Of a stretch of DNA of 62,373 nucleotides, positions 1 to 7,279 are shown piece by piece. How positions within the stretch are numbered: the stretch's first letter is position 1; each line of letters starts with the position of its first letter. Source of the stretch: Bacillus subtilis (GTDB lineage: Bacteria; Bacillota; Bacilli; Bacillales; Bacillaceae_C); NCBI RefSeq assembly GCF_008764245.1, contig NZ_VTQV01000023.1, positions 1 to 62,373 on the forward strand. Direction: 5' to 3'. The position numbers were made by a program, and so were the translations under genes. The notes under the pieces were generated by a model, which made no database searches, was not told the origin of the DNA, and was given only the letters and a program-made list of their open reading frames with translations.

Positions 1-54
1 CAGCGCCGATGGTAATAAGGGGCTTCCCCTTGTGAGAGTAGGACGTTGCCAGGC
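1..54 (+). rRNA. rrf: 5S ribosomal RNA, 3' end only
   Basis: The window opens inside a 5S rRNA gene. The visible part matches the conserved 3' half of Bacillaceae 5S: the CGCCGATGGTA segment, a GGGG/CCCC helix, GAGAGTAGGAC and the closing GCCAGGC. A transcription terminator follows at once. The 5' half lies outside the window, so whether the full gene is intact cannot be judged. Confidence 0.9.
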
Positions 55-61
55 AAACGAA

Positions 62-90
62 GGCATCCTCATGAAGAGGGTGTCTTTTTT
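62..90 (+). terminator. rRNA operon terminator
   Basis: A 7-bp stem (CATCCTC with GAGGGTG, one G-U pair, 5-base loop) is followed directly by TCTTTTTT. It lies 10 bases after the 5S end, as expected for the end of an rRNA operon. Confidence 0.85.
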
Positions 91-253
91 ATACCGAAGG
101 TATAAATGTAATAGAACGATATGCAATGTAGGCGAGGAACAGGAGGACCAAGAAGGTCAAGGAAGCGAAGGAGAGAGACTCGGAATGGGCAACGCCCATG
201 AGACTCGAACGAGAGAAGCTGACGCAGAGATTCGCCGGTCATCCTGCTCCGTA

Positions 254-332
254 GCCCGAACACGGTAGTTAAGCTCGCGCGCCGATGGTAATAAGGGGCT
301 TCCCCTTGTAAGAGTAGGACGTTGCCAGGCAA
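254..332 (+). rRNA. 5S rRNA-like copy with replaced 5' part
   Basis: From CCCGAACACGG at 254 the sequence follows the Bacillaceae 5S consensus to GCCAGGC near 330. The last 55 bases are almost identical to the 5S end at the start of the window. Upstream of 254 the expected 5S start (TGGTGGCGA..., CACCCGTTCCCAT) is not present. Instead there is an unrelated purine-rich stretch (about 130-250) with a perfect ATGGGC/GCCCAT hairpin at 185-199. This copy is therefore probably a chimera or pseudogene made by recombination between 5S copies and a repeat. It is unlikely to give functional 5S rRNA, but a processed RNA from it cannot be excluded. Confidence 0.6.
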
Positions 333-337
333 ATGAA

Positions 338-367
338 GGACATCCTCATGAAGAGGGTGTCTTTTTT
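338..367 (+). terminator. terminator after the 5S-like copy
   Basis: GACATCCTC pairs with GAGGGTGTC around an ATGAA loop and a run of T follows. It duplicates the terminator at 62-90, so the 5S 3' end and the terminator were duplicated together. Confidence 0.8.
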
Positions 368-449
368 ATATGGATAAAATCCAGTTTAAAAACTTGCAGC
401 AATTACTAAATATGATATAGTAAAATTGAAAATAAAATATCGTTTTACA

Positions 450-541
450 CCACTAGGGGAGTCTGAAAGAGACTGAGACACATACAAAAGAGATGTGGAC
501 CCTTGGAACCTGATCTGGTTAATACCAGCGTAGGGAAGTGG
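450..541 (+). promoter_or_regulatory. TPP riboswitch (THI element)
   Basis: The stretch carries the conserved TPP aptamer blocks: CTAGGGGAGTC near the start, CTGAGA at 474-479, GGACCCTTGGAACCTGATC at 497-515 and GCGTAGGGAAGTG at its end. A terminator hairpin follows at 572-611, before thiM. The inferred mode is therefore premature termination of the thiamine salvage operon when thiamine pyrophosphate is abundant. Confidence 0.95.
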
Positions 542-571
542 GGCTGCTTTTTTGGTATACGTTTATAAAGC

Positions 572-611
572 AATCCGCTTCCTTATTTTGATTAGGGAGC
601 GGATTTTTTAT
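572..611 (+). terminator. riboswitch-controlled terminator before thiM
   Basis: ATCCGCTTCCTTA pairs with TTAGGGAGCGGAT around a short T-rich loop and is followed by TTTTTT. It lies between the TPP aptamer and the thiM start, the usual place for the expression platform. Confidence 0.85.
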
Positions 612-650
612 TTTTTACAATCGCTTTTAAAAAAAGAGGGGTGCAAGGGG

Positions 651-1406
651 ATGGAGGATTATTATTATCTTAATAAAGTGAGGGCAAAAACACCTTTAGT
701 GCACTGTATCACGAATATTGTTGTAGCTAATTTTCAAGCGAATGGGCTATTAGCTTTGGGAGCATCTCCTGTTATGGCTGATGCTGTTGAGGAAGCTCCT
801 GAAATAGCCGCAGCGGCGAATTGTACAGTCTTAAATATAGGAACTTTAAGCAAGGAAACGATTGAAGCAATGATATTAGCAGGGAAAAGTGCGAACCAGC
901 ATAATATTCCCGTTGTTCTTGATCCAGTCGGTGCAGGAGCGACCCAATTTCGAAAAGCGACTGTTTTTCGAATTTTAGAAGAGGTGAATGTTTCACTTAT
1001 TCGCTGTAATGCGGGGGAGTTAGCGACTATTGCTGGTGTTGAATGGCGTGCGCGTGGTGTTGATGCTGGTGAAGGGGACGTGGATTTACCGACACTAGCT
1101 AGAGAAACGGCCCGACGTTTCCATTGTATAGTGGCTGTTACAGGTGAGACTGATGTCGTGAGTGATGGAAAAAGGGTGAAAGAAATCGCCGGTGGTCATC
1201 CACTCATGTCCAAAATTACGGGATCTGGTTGTTTATTAAGTGCGGTTGTGGGGGCTTATCTGGCAGTAAGTGTTGGAGAGAACTTTGCTGCAACTTATGA
1301 AGCTTTAGCTTTCTATAAGAAAGCTGGGGAGAAGGCAGCACAAAAGTCTCAGCAACCTGGTCATTTTGCTGTTCATTTTTTAGATGAGCTCTACGGTGAT
1401 ATGTAA
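651..1406 (+). CDS. thiM: hydroxyethylthiazole kinase ThiM
   Basis: ThiM phosphorylates 4-methyl-5-(2-hydroxyethyl)thiazole in the cytoplasm, which lets the cell reuse the thiazole half of thiamine. The 251-residue product has the family motifs HCITN at residue 18, NGLLALGASPVM, DPVGAGAT, and ITGSGC near residue 190, which holds the conserved active-site cysteine. The ATG at 651 is chosen because AAGGGG precedes it and the protein then starts like other ThiM proteins; the frame is open further upstream, but through the terminator. It is somewhat shorter than B. subtilis ThiM (about 270), with the shortfall mainly at the C-terminus. It is the first gene of the TPP-riboswitch operon and thiD follows after 29 bases. 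Confidence 0.95.
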   Translation: MEDYYYLNKVRAKTPLVHCITNIVVANFQANGLLALGASPVMADAVEEAPEIAAAANCTVLNIGTLSKETIEAMILAGKSANQHNIPVVLDPVGAGATQFRKATVFRILEEVNVSLIRCNAGELATIAGVEWRARGVDAGEGDVDLPTLARETARRFHCIVAVTGETDVVSDGKRVKEIAGGHPLMSKITGSGCLLSAVVGAYLAVSVGENFAATYEALAFYKKAGEKAAQKSQQPGHFAVHFLDELYGDM

Positions 1407-1435
1407 TCTAGTAATCTTAGAAGGGGGAAAAATAA

Positions 1436-2266
1436 ATGACATCTGTAGCATTAACGATTGCTGGATCTGACAGTGGTGGAGGAGCCGGAATTCAGGCGGA
1501 TCTAAAGACATTTCAAGAATTGGGGGTATTTGGTACTTCTGCGTTGACGGCAGTTACCGCCCAAAATACCCTTGGTGTTCACGGAGTGTATCCACTGAAT
1601 GCTTCGGAAGTGGAGAAACAAATTTGTGCCGTTATGGATGATTTTCCAGTAACCGCTGTAAAAACGGGCATGTTATTTTCGGCAGAAATTATTCGTGAGG
1701 TGGTTCGGACATTAAAGTATTATCAAGCACCAGCTCTAATCATTGACCCGGTGATGATTGCAAAGGGTGGAGCTTCTCTATTACAAAATGAAGCTGTTAA
1801 AGCTTTAAAAGAAGAGCTTTTACCATTAGCTGCTATTATTACACCGAATATTCCTGAAGCAGAGTTGCTAGCTGGAATGAAAATTGAGACAGCCATGGAC
1901 AGTGAAAAAGCAGCTGAACTTTTATTGGAGGCTGGAGCAGATGCAGTGGTGATGAAGGGAGGACATCTTGCCAATCAAGAAATTGCAGAGGATCTATTTA
2001 TGTCCGCAAGTGGTAAAAAGTTTAAACTGCGTTCCGAACGGATTCATACAAAGGATACGCATGGAACGGGTTGTACTTTTTCAGCAGCCATTACGGCATC
2101 TGTAGCGAAGGGAAAGAGAATGGAAGAAGCGGTCAGAATTGCCAAAGATTATATTCATGTTGCCATTAAAGAAGGTTTACATCTTGGGAAAGGACATGGA
2201 CCGACAAATCATTGGGCCTATCGATCCTATAAAGCGGAGATAAAGGAAGTGGTTTTACTTGATTAG
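1436..2266 (+). CDS. thiD: hydroxymethylpyrimidine/phosphomethylpyrimidine kinase ThiD
   Basis: ThiD phosphorylates HMP and then HMP phosphate to give HMP pyrophosphate, the pyrimidine substrate of thiamine phosphate synthase. The 276-residue ribokinase-fold protein begins with TIAGSDSGGGAGIQADLKTF (residues 7-26), the typical nucleotide/HMP-binding start. It has the DPVMIAKGG motif and ends with the HGTGCTF anion-hole motif near residue 211. A GAAGGGGGAAAA ribosome site precedes ATG 1436. Its end overlaps the TTG start of thiE by 8 bases, so translation of the two is probably coupled. PdxK-type activity on pyridoxal is possible in this family, but the neighbours point to ThiD. Confidence 0.95.
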   Translation: MTSVALTIAGSDSGGGAGIQADLKTFQELGVFGTSALTAVTAQNTLGVHGVYPLNASEVEKQICAVMDDFPVTAVKTGMLFSAEIIREVVRTLKYYQAPALIIDPVMIAKGGASLLQNEAVKALKEELLPLAAIITPNIPEAELLAGMKIETAMDSEKAAELLLEAGADAVVMKGGHLANQEIAEDLFMSASGKKFKLRSERIHTKDTHGTGCTFSAAITASVAKGKRMEEAVRIAKDYIHVAIKEGLHLGKGHGPTNHWAYRSYKAEIKEVVLLD

Positions 2267-2933
2267 AAATATTTTGCGATTGTACTTTATTATGGGAAGC
2301 ATGAATACGCAAGAGAATGACCCATTAGACGTGTTAGAAAAAGCTTTACAAGGCGGAATTACTTGTTTTCAATTGAGGGAAAAAGGTGCTGCATCTTTAC
2401 AAGGGCAGGAAAAATATTCATTCGCGGAAAAGTGTATGAAGCTTTGTCAAACATATCATGTCCCCTTTATTGTCAATGATGACGTGGAGTTAGCTCTTGC
2501 GCTAAATGCGGATGGGATCCATATCGGCCAAGAGGACGAAGCCGCCGCACTGGTACGAAAGAAAATAGGACCTGAAAAAATCTTAGGCGTTTCCGTACAT
2601 AATGTGGAGGAGGCTTTTTTAGCTCAAAAAGCTGGTGCAGATTATGTCGGGATAGGACCTGTCTATACGACTTCATCCAAAGAGGATGCAAGAATTCCGG
2701 CTGGAACGAAAGTGATCGAACAGGTTGCGATCCAATATCCTAATCTACCGATTGTAGGAATCGGCGGTCTTACAGAGGAGAATCTAGTTCCTGTGATAGA
2801 GGCTGGAGGGGCTGGTGTCGCTCTCATATCAGCGATCGCTTCATCACGAAATCCGCGAAATCAAGCAAAACAATTACGGGATAAGATTGAACAGGTTTTG
2901 GAAAAGGAGCGTTTTCCAATTGAACACCCGTAA
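2259..2933 (+). CDS. thiE: thiamine phosphate synthase ThiE
   Basis: ThiE joins HMP pyrophosphate and thiazole phosphate into thiamine monophosphate. The 224-residue TIM-barrel protein shows FQLREKG (pyrophosphate/HMP contacts), FIVNDDVELALALNADGIHIGQED in the middle, GIGPVYTTSSKEDA, and GIGGL near the C-terminus, all family hallmarks. The start is TTG 2259 with AAAGGAAG upstream inside thiD. The 3' end overlaps thiW by 14 bases. TenI, a paralogue without synthase activity, is unlikely because the substrate-binding motifs are complete. Confidence 0.93.
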   Translation: MIRNILRLYFIMGSMNTQENDPLDVLEKALQGGITCFQLREKGAASLQGQEKYSFAEKCMKLCQTYHVPFIVNDDVELALALNADGIHIGQEDEAAALVRKKIGPEKILGVSVHNVEEAFLAQKAGADYVGIGPVYTTSSKEDARIPAGTKVIEQVAIQYPNLPIVGIGGLTEENLVPVIEAGGAGVALISAIASSRNPRNQAKQLRDKIEQVLEKERFPIEHP

Positions 2934-3420
2934 AATGATTGTGATGACAATGTTTGTCGCAATCGCTGTGGCTGGCTCTATTTTTATCTCCTTTCCTGCT
3001 GGAATCGCACGAGCTTATCCAATCCAACATGCTGTCAATGTCATGGCTGCTGTCACGCTTGGACCAGTAGGGGCGGTTATTATTGCTTTTTTAACGGCGC
3101 TTATCCGCATCTTAACTGGGACAGGTTCTTTGCTAGCTTTTCCTGGTGGGATGATCGGTGCCTGTCTTGCAGGGCTAATGTTTAAGCGGTTTGGGAAAAT
3201 TTGGTTAGCAGGGATGGGGGAATTGATTGGCACCGGATTAGTCGCTTCTCTCCTAGCTGTTCCCTATGCAAAAATATTAATGGGAACGGCAACAACAGCT
3301 TTCTTTTTCTTTCCCTCCTTTTTTATCTCGAGTGCGAGTGGGATGTTAATTGGAATCATTTTAGCTGCGCGTTTACAAAAAGCTGGTGTATTGAACCGAA
3401 TGAAGCAAATCTCTTTGTAA
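2920..3420 (+). CDS. thiW: energy-coupling factor transporter S component ThiW
   Basis: ThiW is the predicted membrane S component that brings thiazole, a thiamine precursor, into the cell with a shared ECF module encoded elsewhere. The 166-residue product is very hydrophobic with about five membrane segments. It has the family-type region FPAGIARAYPIQHAVNV near residue 21, followed by LGPVGAVIIAFLTALIR and a glycine-rich FPGGMIGA. I place the start at TTG 2920 because AAAAGGAG lies 11 bases before it and the protein then begins with a basic residue run and the first helix; the frame is open upstream, but inside thiE. The thiazole specificity is a genomic-context assignment from the family, supported here by thiM next door. 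Confidence 0.88.
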   Translation: MNTRKMIVMTMFVAIAVAGSIFISFPAGIARAYPIQHAVNVMAAVTLGPVGAVIIAFLTALIRILTGTGSLLAFPGGMIGACLAGLMFKRFGKIWLAGMGELIGTGLVASLLAVPYAKILMGTATTAFFFFPSFFISSASGMLIGIILAARLQKAGVLNRMKQISL

Positions 3421-3421
3421 T

Positions 3422-3466
3422 AAAGAAAACCTATTCCTAATAAAGATCATGGAGTAGGTTTTCTTT
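3422..3466 (+). terminator. terminator of the thiMDEW operon
   Basis: A 16-bp stem (AAAGAAAACCTATTCC with GGAGTAGGTTTTCTTT, one mismatch) starts at the thiW stop codon. The T-rich 3' arm gives the U tract. Confidence 0.85.
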
Positions 3467-3566
3467 ATGCGTCAGGAATGTTTATCTTTGAAACGGGTAA
3501 ATGTATATGGAGGCGCAGGCAGAATCACAATGATATAATGAGAGCAAATCTAGATGGAGGGTATTT

Positions 3567-4109
3567 ATGCTGCAAAATGGTCTTGTCATGGTTGTAATTA
3601 TTTTAGTTATTAATATCGTGTATGTTTCCTTTTTTACGATTCGAATGATTTTGACATTAAAAGGTTATCGCTACATGGCAGCATTGATCAGTATGGTCGA
3701 AGTCGTGATTTATGTTGTGGGTCTCGGTCTTGTTCTGGATAATCTAAATCAAATTCAAAACTTAATCGCCTATGCAGTGGGCTATGGGCTTGGGGTATTA
3801 GTCGGTACGAAAATAGAGGAAAAAATGGCACTGGGTTATATTACCGTAAATGTCATTACAAAAGAATATGACCGAGATCTGCCGAAACAATTACGGGATG
3901 CAGGCTATGGTGTGACAAGTTGGGCAGCACAAGGCTTGGAAGGAGATCGTATGGCTCTACAGGTATTAACGCCACGTAAAATGGAACTAAAATTATATCA
4001 AACCATTAAAGAGTTAGATCCAAAGGCTTTTATCATTGCCTACGAACCGAAAACGATTTATGGTGGGTTTTGGGTGAAAGCGGTAAGGAAAGGTAGATTG
4101 CATCGATGA
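3567..4109 (+). CDS. yebE: UPF0316 membrane protein YebE
   Basis: This is the 180-residue homologue of the B. subtilis UPF0316 protein YebE, function unknown. Three hydrophobic segments (residues about 5-25, 33-55 and 65-85) form the DUF5698-type membrane part. The soluble C-terminal half from about residue 95 ([20 protein letters not shown]...) matches the DUF2179 domain, thought to bind a small ligand. ATG 3567 follows GGAGGG. It overlaps yebG by 4 bases (ATGA). In B. subtilis the same pair stands directly upstream of purE, so context confirms identity but gives no role. Confidence 0.9.
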   Translation: MLQNGLVMVVIILVINIVYVSFFTIRMILTLKGYRYMAALISMVEVVIYVVGLGLVLDNLNQIQNLIAYAVGYGLGVLVGTKIEEKMALGYITVNVITKEYDRDLPKQLRDAGYGVTSWAAQGLEGDRMALQVLTPRKMELKLYQTIKELDPKAFIIAYEPKTIYGGFWVKAVRKGRLHR

Positions 4110-4294
4110 AAAAGGAATTTGAAGTATTGGAAAATGAAAGTATTGAAGAGTGTTTGAAAAGAATGGAAAGAGAAGGCTATCTTCCGATTAAAAGAAGCGA
4201 AAAGCCTATTTTTCAAGAGGTAAAACGAAATGGAAAAATCGAATACGTCCCAGTTTCACAGAAAATCGTTTTCAAAGGAGTGAAGAACGACTAA
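4106..4294 (+). CDS. yebG: NETI-motif protein YebG
   Basis: A 62-residue basic soluble protein of unknown function. It belongs to the small NETI-motif family, seen here as [16 protein letters not shown] at residues 9-24, and ends with [13 protein letters not shown]. It is translationally coupled to yebE by a 4-base overlap and lies immediately before the purine operon control region, as yebG does in B. subtilis. Confidence 0.88.
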   Translation: MKKEFEVLENESIEECLKRMEREGYLPIKRSEKPIFQEVKRNGKIEYVPVSQKIVFKGVKND

Positions 4295-4370
4295 AACACG
4301 AACGATGAATATTCGTGTTGATAAAATGTTCGATTTTAGATTGACATTCTCTTCTTGGATTTGTTAAGAT
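4293..4370 (+). promoter_or_regulatory. purine operon promoter with paired PurR boxes
   Basis: Two inverted PurBox-like sites centre on CGAAC at 4299-4303 and GTTCG at 4328-4332. Taking the usual 13-base boxes, 18 bases separate them, the spacing known for PurR of B. subtilis. Downstream are TTGACA (4341-4346) and TAAGAT (4365-4370) with an 18-base spacer, a good SigA promoter. The same stretch has a perfect AACACGAA/TTCGTGTT hairpin (4295-4319). PurR control, relieved by PRPP, is inferred from the site arrangement. Confidence 0.75.
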
Positions 4371-4386
4371 GAACATAACAAGAAAG

Positions 4387-4455
4387 GCCTCATATATAAT
4401 GGGGATATGGCCCATAAGTTTCTACCTGATCACCGTAAATGATCGGACTATGAGG
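4387..4455 (+). promoter_or_regulatory. purine riboswitch, guanine class
   Basis: The aptamer core is clear: CCTCATATATAAT, GGATATGG, AAGTTTCTACC, CCGTAAAT, and GGACTATGAGG closing the P1 stem. The base that sets specificity in the final junction is C (in GACTATG), as in guanine/hypoxanthine aptamers; adenine aptamers have T there. With the terminator at 4495-4538 it should shut down purE onward when guanine is plentiful. Confidence 0.95.
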
Positions 4456-4494
4456 AAGTGGAACTTGGGGAGAATATACATATTTTTTACTCCC

Positions 4495-4538
4495 GGATAG
4501 TCTGCTTTCTGTCATAGAATGCAGACTATCCTTTTTTT
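4495..4538 (+). terminator. riboswitch expression-platform terminator
   Basis: GGATAGTCTGC pairs perfectly with GCAGACTATCC and CTTTTTTT follows. The 5' arm can alternatively pair with part of the aptamer P1 region (the shared TATGAGG/GACTAT segments), as in other purine riboswitches. Confidence 0.85.
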
Positions 4539-4619
4539 GTTTAGTAAAAGTTCGCGGGTTGTTGGGGATTTACCGGCTTAGGCTGTCCCAATCCTTTATA
4601 AAAAGATGGGAGGATCACC

Positions 4620-5108
4620 ATGGATGTGAAAATTGGAATTGTAATGGGGAGTACATCTGATTGGGAAACGATGAAACATGCTTGTACTGTTTTAGATGAG
4701 TTAGCCATCCCCTATGAAAAGCGAGTCGTTTCGGCACATAGGACTCCCGATTATATGTTTGAATACGCGGAAACAGCGATTGATCGGGGGATAAAGGTGA
4801 TCATTGCAGGAGCGGGAGGAGCAGCTCATTTACCAGGAATGCTTGCAGCAAAAACGGTATTGCCTGTTATAGGAGTACCAGTAGAATCCAAAACCTTAAA
4901 AGGAATGGATTCTCTACTATCGATTGTGCAAATGCCTGGTGGAGTTCCAGTTGCAACAGTCGCCATTGGAAAAGCAGGAGCAACCAATGCTGGCCTGTTA
5001 GCAGCACAAATTTTAGGGGCGGAATGTGAACCAATTCAAAAGCGTCTCATCGAAAGAAGAGAGATTTTAAAAGAAAAAGTTTTAGAAAGCAGTGATCAGC
5101 TTGTCTAG
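4620..5108 (+). CDS. purE: N5-carboxyaminoimidazole ribonucleotide mutase PurE
   Basis: PurE converts N5-CAIR made by PurK into CAIR in de novo purine synthesis. The 162-residue protein is close to B. subtilis PurE, with [12 protein letters not shown] (residues 10-21), the catalytic-histidine motif [19 protein letters not shown] and [17 protein letters not shown]. No catalytic residue appears changed. The start ATG 4620 follows GGGAGG. It is the first gene after the guanine riboswitch and ends inside the purK start (17-base overlap). Confidence 0.96.
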   Translation: MDVKIGIVMGSTSDWETMKHACTVLDELAIPYEKRVVSAHRTPDYMFEYAETAIDRGIKVIIAGAGGAAHLPGMLAAKTVLPVIGVPVESKTLKGMDSLLSIVQMPGGVPVATVAIGKAGATNAGLLAAQILGAECEPIQKRLIERREILKEKVLESSDQLV

Positions 5109-6237
5109 TTCATTTATTAAACCAGGGCAAACCATTGGCATTATCGGTGGTGGACAATTGGGAAGAATGATGACATTATCAGCGAAAGAATCCGGTTTTA
5201 GAGTCATTGTACTGGAGCCCTCTCCCCAATCGCCTGCCGGTCAGGTTGCGGATGAAGAGATTGTAGCGTCCTATCACGATCGTAATGCCTTATCTGAACT
5301 TGCGGAAAAAAGCGATGTGATCACATATGAGTTTGAAAATATTGATTATCAATCTTTACAATGGTTAGCGGAAAAAGCTTATATTCCGCAAGGGGCAGAA
5401 TTAATCAAAATTACTCAAGATCGAATTTTAGAGAAGCAATCCTTAACAGATGCAGGGGTAGATGTTGCACCTTATCTCGTTATTCGGGAGAGGAAAGATC
5501 TGGAACAAGGGATTCAAACTATAGGCTACCCTGCCGTGTTAAAAACAGCTCGTGGAGGCTATGATGGCAAAGGCCAATTCGTAATAAAAACACAAGAAGA
5601 AATAGAAGCAGCAGCCCGTTTGTTAGAACAGGGGCCATGTGTGTTGGAAGCGTGGATTTCCTTTGCAAAAGAAATATCCGTTGTCATGACAAAAGGAGTA
5701 ACGAATGAGCTGACGTGTTTTCCAGTAGGGGAGAACCTTCATCTTCAAAATATTCTCCATAAAACAATCGTGCCAGCAAAAATTTCGGCAGAGATCGAAC
5801 AAAAGGTCCATCAAATAGCGAAACAAATCGCCGATCACCTTGACTTGGTTGGGACATTAGCTGTTGAATTATTTCTCACGGAGAATCACGAAATCTATGT
5901 GAATGAATTGGCGCCAAGACCGCATAACTCAGGACATTATACGATTGAAGCATGTAATATTTCCCAATTTGGTCAGCATATAAGAGCGATTTGTGGTTGG
6001 CCCTTACAGAAAATTCAATTGTTACGCCCGGCGATTATGATCAATATTTTAGGGCAACATGTTCAACCTGTCATAGAAGAAATCCCGAAAAAACCGAATT
6101 GGTCGGTTCATTTATATGGAAAAGATGAAGTAAAGCAAAACCGAAAAATGGGCCATATAACCGTGTTAACGGATAATATCGTCGAAACAACAAAAGAGCT
6201 AAAAACCACAAACATTTGGTCAGAAACAAATGAGTGA
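5092..6237 (+). CDS. purK: N5-carboxyaminoimidazole ribonucleotide synthase PurK
   Basis: PurK uses ATP and bicarbonate to carboxylate AIR. The 381-residue ATP-grasp protein has [11 protein letters not shown] near residue 15, [12 protein letters not shown] in the ATP-grasp glycine loop near residue 150, and [16 protein letters not shown] near residue 275 with the metal and AIR contacts. Translation appears to begin at GTG 5092, inside purE. In B. subtilis the next gene is purB and then purC; here neither follows and the next gene is purS after 110 bases. Confidence 0.95.
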   Translation: MISLSSSFIKPGQTIGIIGGGQLGRMMTLSAKESGFRVIVLEPSPQSPAGQVADEEIVASYHDRNALSELAEKSDVITYEFENIDYQSLQWLAEKAYIPQGAELIKITQDRILEKQSLTDAGVDVAPYLVIRERKDLEQGIQTIGYPAVLKTARGGYDGKGQFVIKTQEEIEAAARLLEQGPCVLEAWISFAKEISVVMTKGVTNELTCFPVGENLHLQNILHKTIVPAKISAEIEQKVHQIAKQIADHLDLVGTLAVELFLTENHEIYVNELAPRPHNSGHYTIEACNISQFGQHIRAICGWPLQKIQLLRPAIMINILGQHVQPVIEEIPKKPNWSVHLYGKDEVKQNRKMGHITVLTDNIVETTKELKTTNIWSETNE

Positions 6238-6347
6238 CGAGCCTATCACAAACAAATAAGAGCAAACCATTTTTAGCTATACGGATCCAAAAAATAGATT
6301 GATATTCTTCCAAACAAAAATGTTTGTTTTAAAAGGAGAGAAACAAT
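6238..6347. other. purK-purS gap where purB and purC are missing
   Basis: In B. subtilis the genes for adenylosuccinate lyase (purB) and SAICAR synthetase (purC), about 2 kb in all, lie between purK and purS. Here only 110 bases separate the two genes. I see no recognisable remnant of either reading frame, only a short inverted repeat (AAACA/TGTTT near 6314-6333) and the purS ribosome site AAAAGGAGAG. Confidence 0.85.
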
Positions 6348-6605
6348 ATGACATATAAAGTAAAAGTATTTGTCACTCTAAAAGAAAGTGTCATTGATCC
6401 TCAAGGATCAGCGGCCACAAAAGCGCTACAAAAAATGGGATATCCCGGGGTAAAAGAAGTTAGGGTTGGAAAATTAATGGAGTTGCAAGTGGAAGAGACG
6501 GATGGAGATCTGTCAGCAACAATCGATGAGATATGTAAAAAACTCCTTGTGAACCAAGAAGTAGAAGACTACAGTTTTGAAATCGAGGAGGTTGCAGCTC
6601 AGTGA
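6348..6605 (+). CDS. purS: FGAM synthase subunit PurS
   Basis: PurS is the small structural subunit that bridges PurQ and PurL in the three-part Gram-positive FGAM synthase. The 85-residue product matches PurS over its full length (YKVKVFVTLKESVIDPQGSA at the start, VEDYSFEIEEV at the end). It has AAAAGGAG before ATG 6348 and overlaps purQ by 4 bases. Confidence 0.95.
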   Translation: MTYKVKVFVTLKESVIDPQGSAATKALQKMGYPGVKEVRVGKLMELQVEETDGDLSATIDEICKKLLVNQEVEDYSFEIEEVAAQ

Positions 6606-7279
6606 AAGTTGCTATCATTGTTTTTCCAGGAACAAGCTGTGAAAATGAGATGCATACGATCTGCACTCATCAATTAAAGCTAGAGGCAGATTTTGTCCGT
6701 GAGTATGAAACGAATCTAGATGACTATGACGCTATTTTGCTTCCAGGAGGGGCTTCGTACGGAGATGCGATTCGCCCAGGAGCGATTGCTGCCCTCCAGC
6801 CTGTCATGAGTACGGTAAAGAAAGCCGCAGAGGCAGGGAAACCTGTACTTGGTATAGGAAATGGTTTCCAGATTCTAACCGAAGCAGAATTATTACCAGG
6901 TGTTTTATTAAAAAATGATCAACTAAAATTTATTTGTGCCTCTATGAAACTACTTGTTCAGAATAATGAAACTTTATGGACGAAAAAATACGAACAAAAT
7001 GAAAAGATATCTGTCCCAATTGCCCATGGATATGGCCGTTATCATTGTGATTCAGAAACATTACAAACATTAAAAGACAATCGTCAAATTCTTTTTACCT
7101 ACGAAGAAAATCCAAACGGCAGCATAGAAGCCATTGCCGGCATTTCTAATCGCGCCGGTAATGTTGTTGGCATGATGCCCCATCCTGAACGAGCGGTAGA
7201 GGAAATTTTAGGTAGTGTAGATGGAAGCAAACTTTTTCAATCTATAGTAAGTGATGGGAGGCAATCACATGACGCATGA
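6602..7279 (+). CDS. purQ: FGAM synthase glutaminase subunit PurQ, catalytic Cys replaced
   Basis: PurQ normally hydrolyses glutamine and hands ammonia to PurL. The 225-residue class I amidotransferase fold is clear: LPGGASYGD near residue 46, [14 protein letters not shown] in the middle, and [11 protein letters not shown] near the C-terminus with the triad His and Glu. However, the nucleophile-elbow motif that should read GVCNGFQ reads GIGNGFQ, with Gly at residue 86 (codon 6857-6859) where the catalytic Cys belongs. The usual AHGEG motif is AHGYG and LRCGAIA is IRPGAIA. The frame is otherwise intact, with GTG 6602 after GAGGAGG. As read, this subunit should have no glutaminase activity. Confidence 0.92.
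   Translation: MKVAIIVFPGTSCENEMHTICTHQLKLEADFVREYETNLDDYDAILLPGGASYGDAIRPGAIAALQPVMSTVKKAAEAGKPVLGIGNGFQILTEAELLPGVLLKNDQLKFICASMKLLVQNNETLWTKKYEQNEKISVPIAHGYGRYHCDSETLQTLKDNRQILFTYEENPNGSIEAIAGISNRAGNVVGMMPHPERAVEEILGSVDGSKLFQSIVSDGRQSHDA

Noticed and set aside
32-332. Open frames on both strands over the 5S rRNA region
   Set aside because: They run through rRNA and terminators and have no ribosome sites.
6840-6870. A sequencing frameshift as the reason for the missing PurQ cysteine
   Set aside because: The flanking residues on both sides align with PurQ in the same frame, so only substitutions explain the change.
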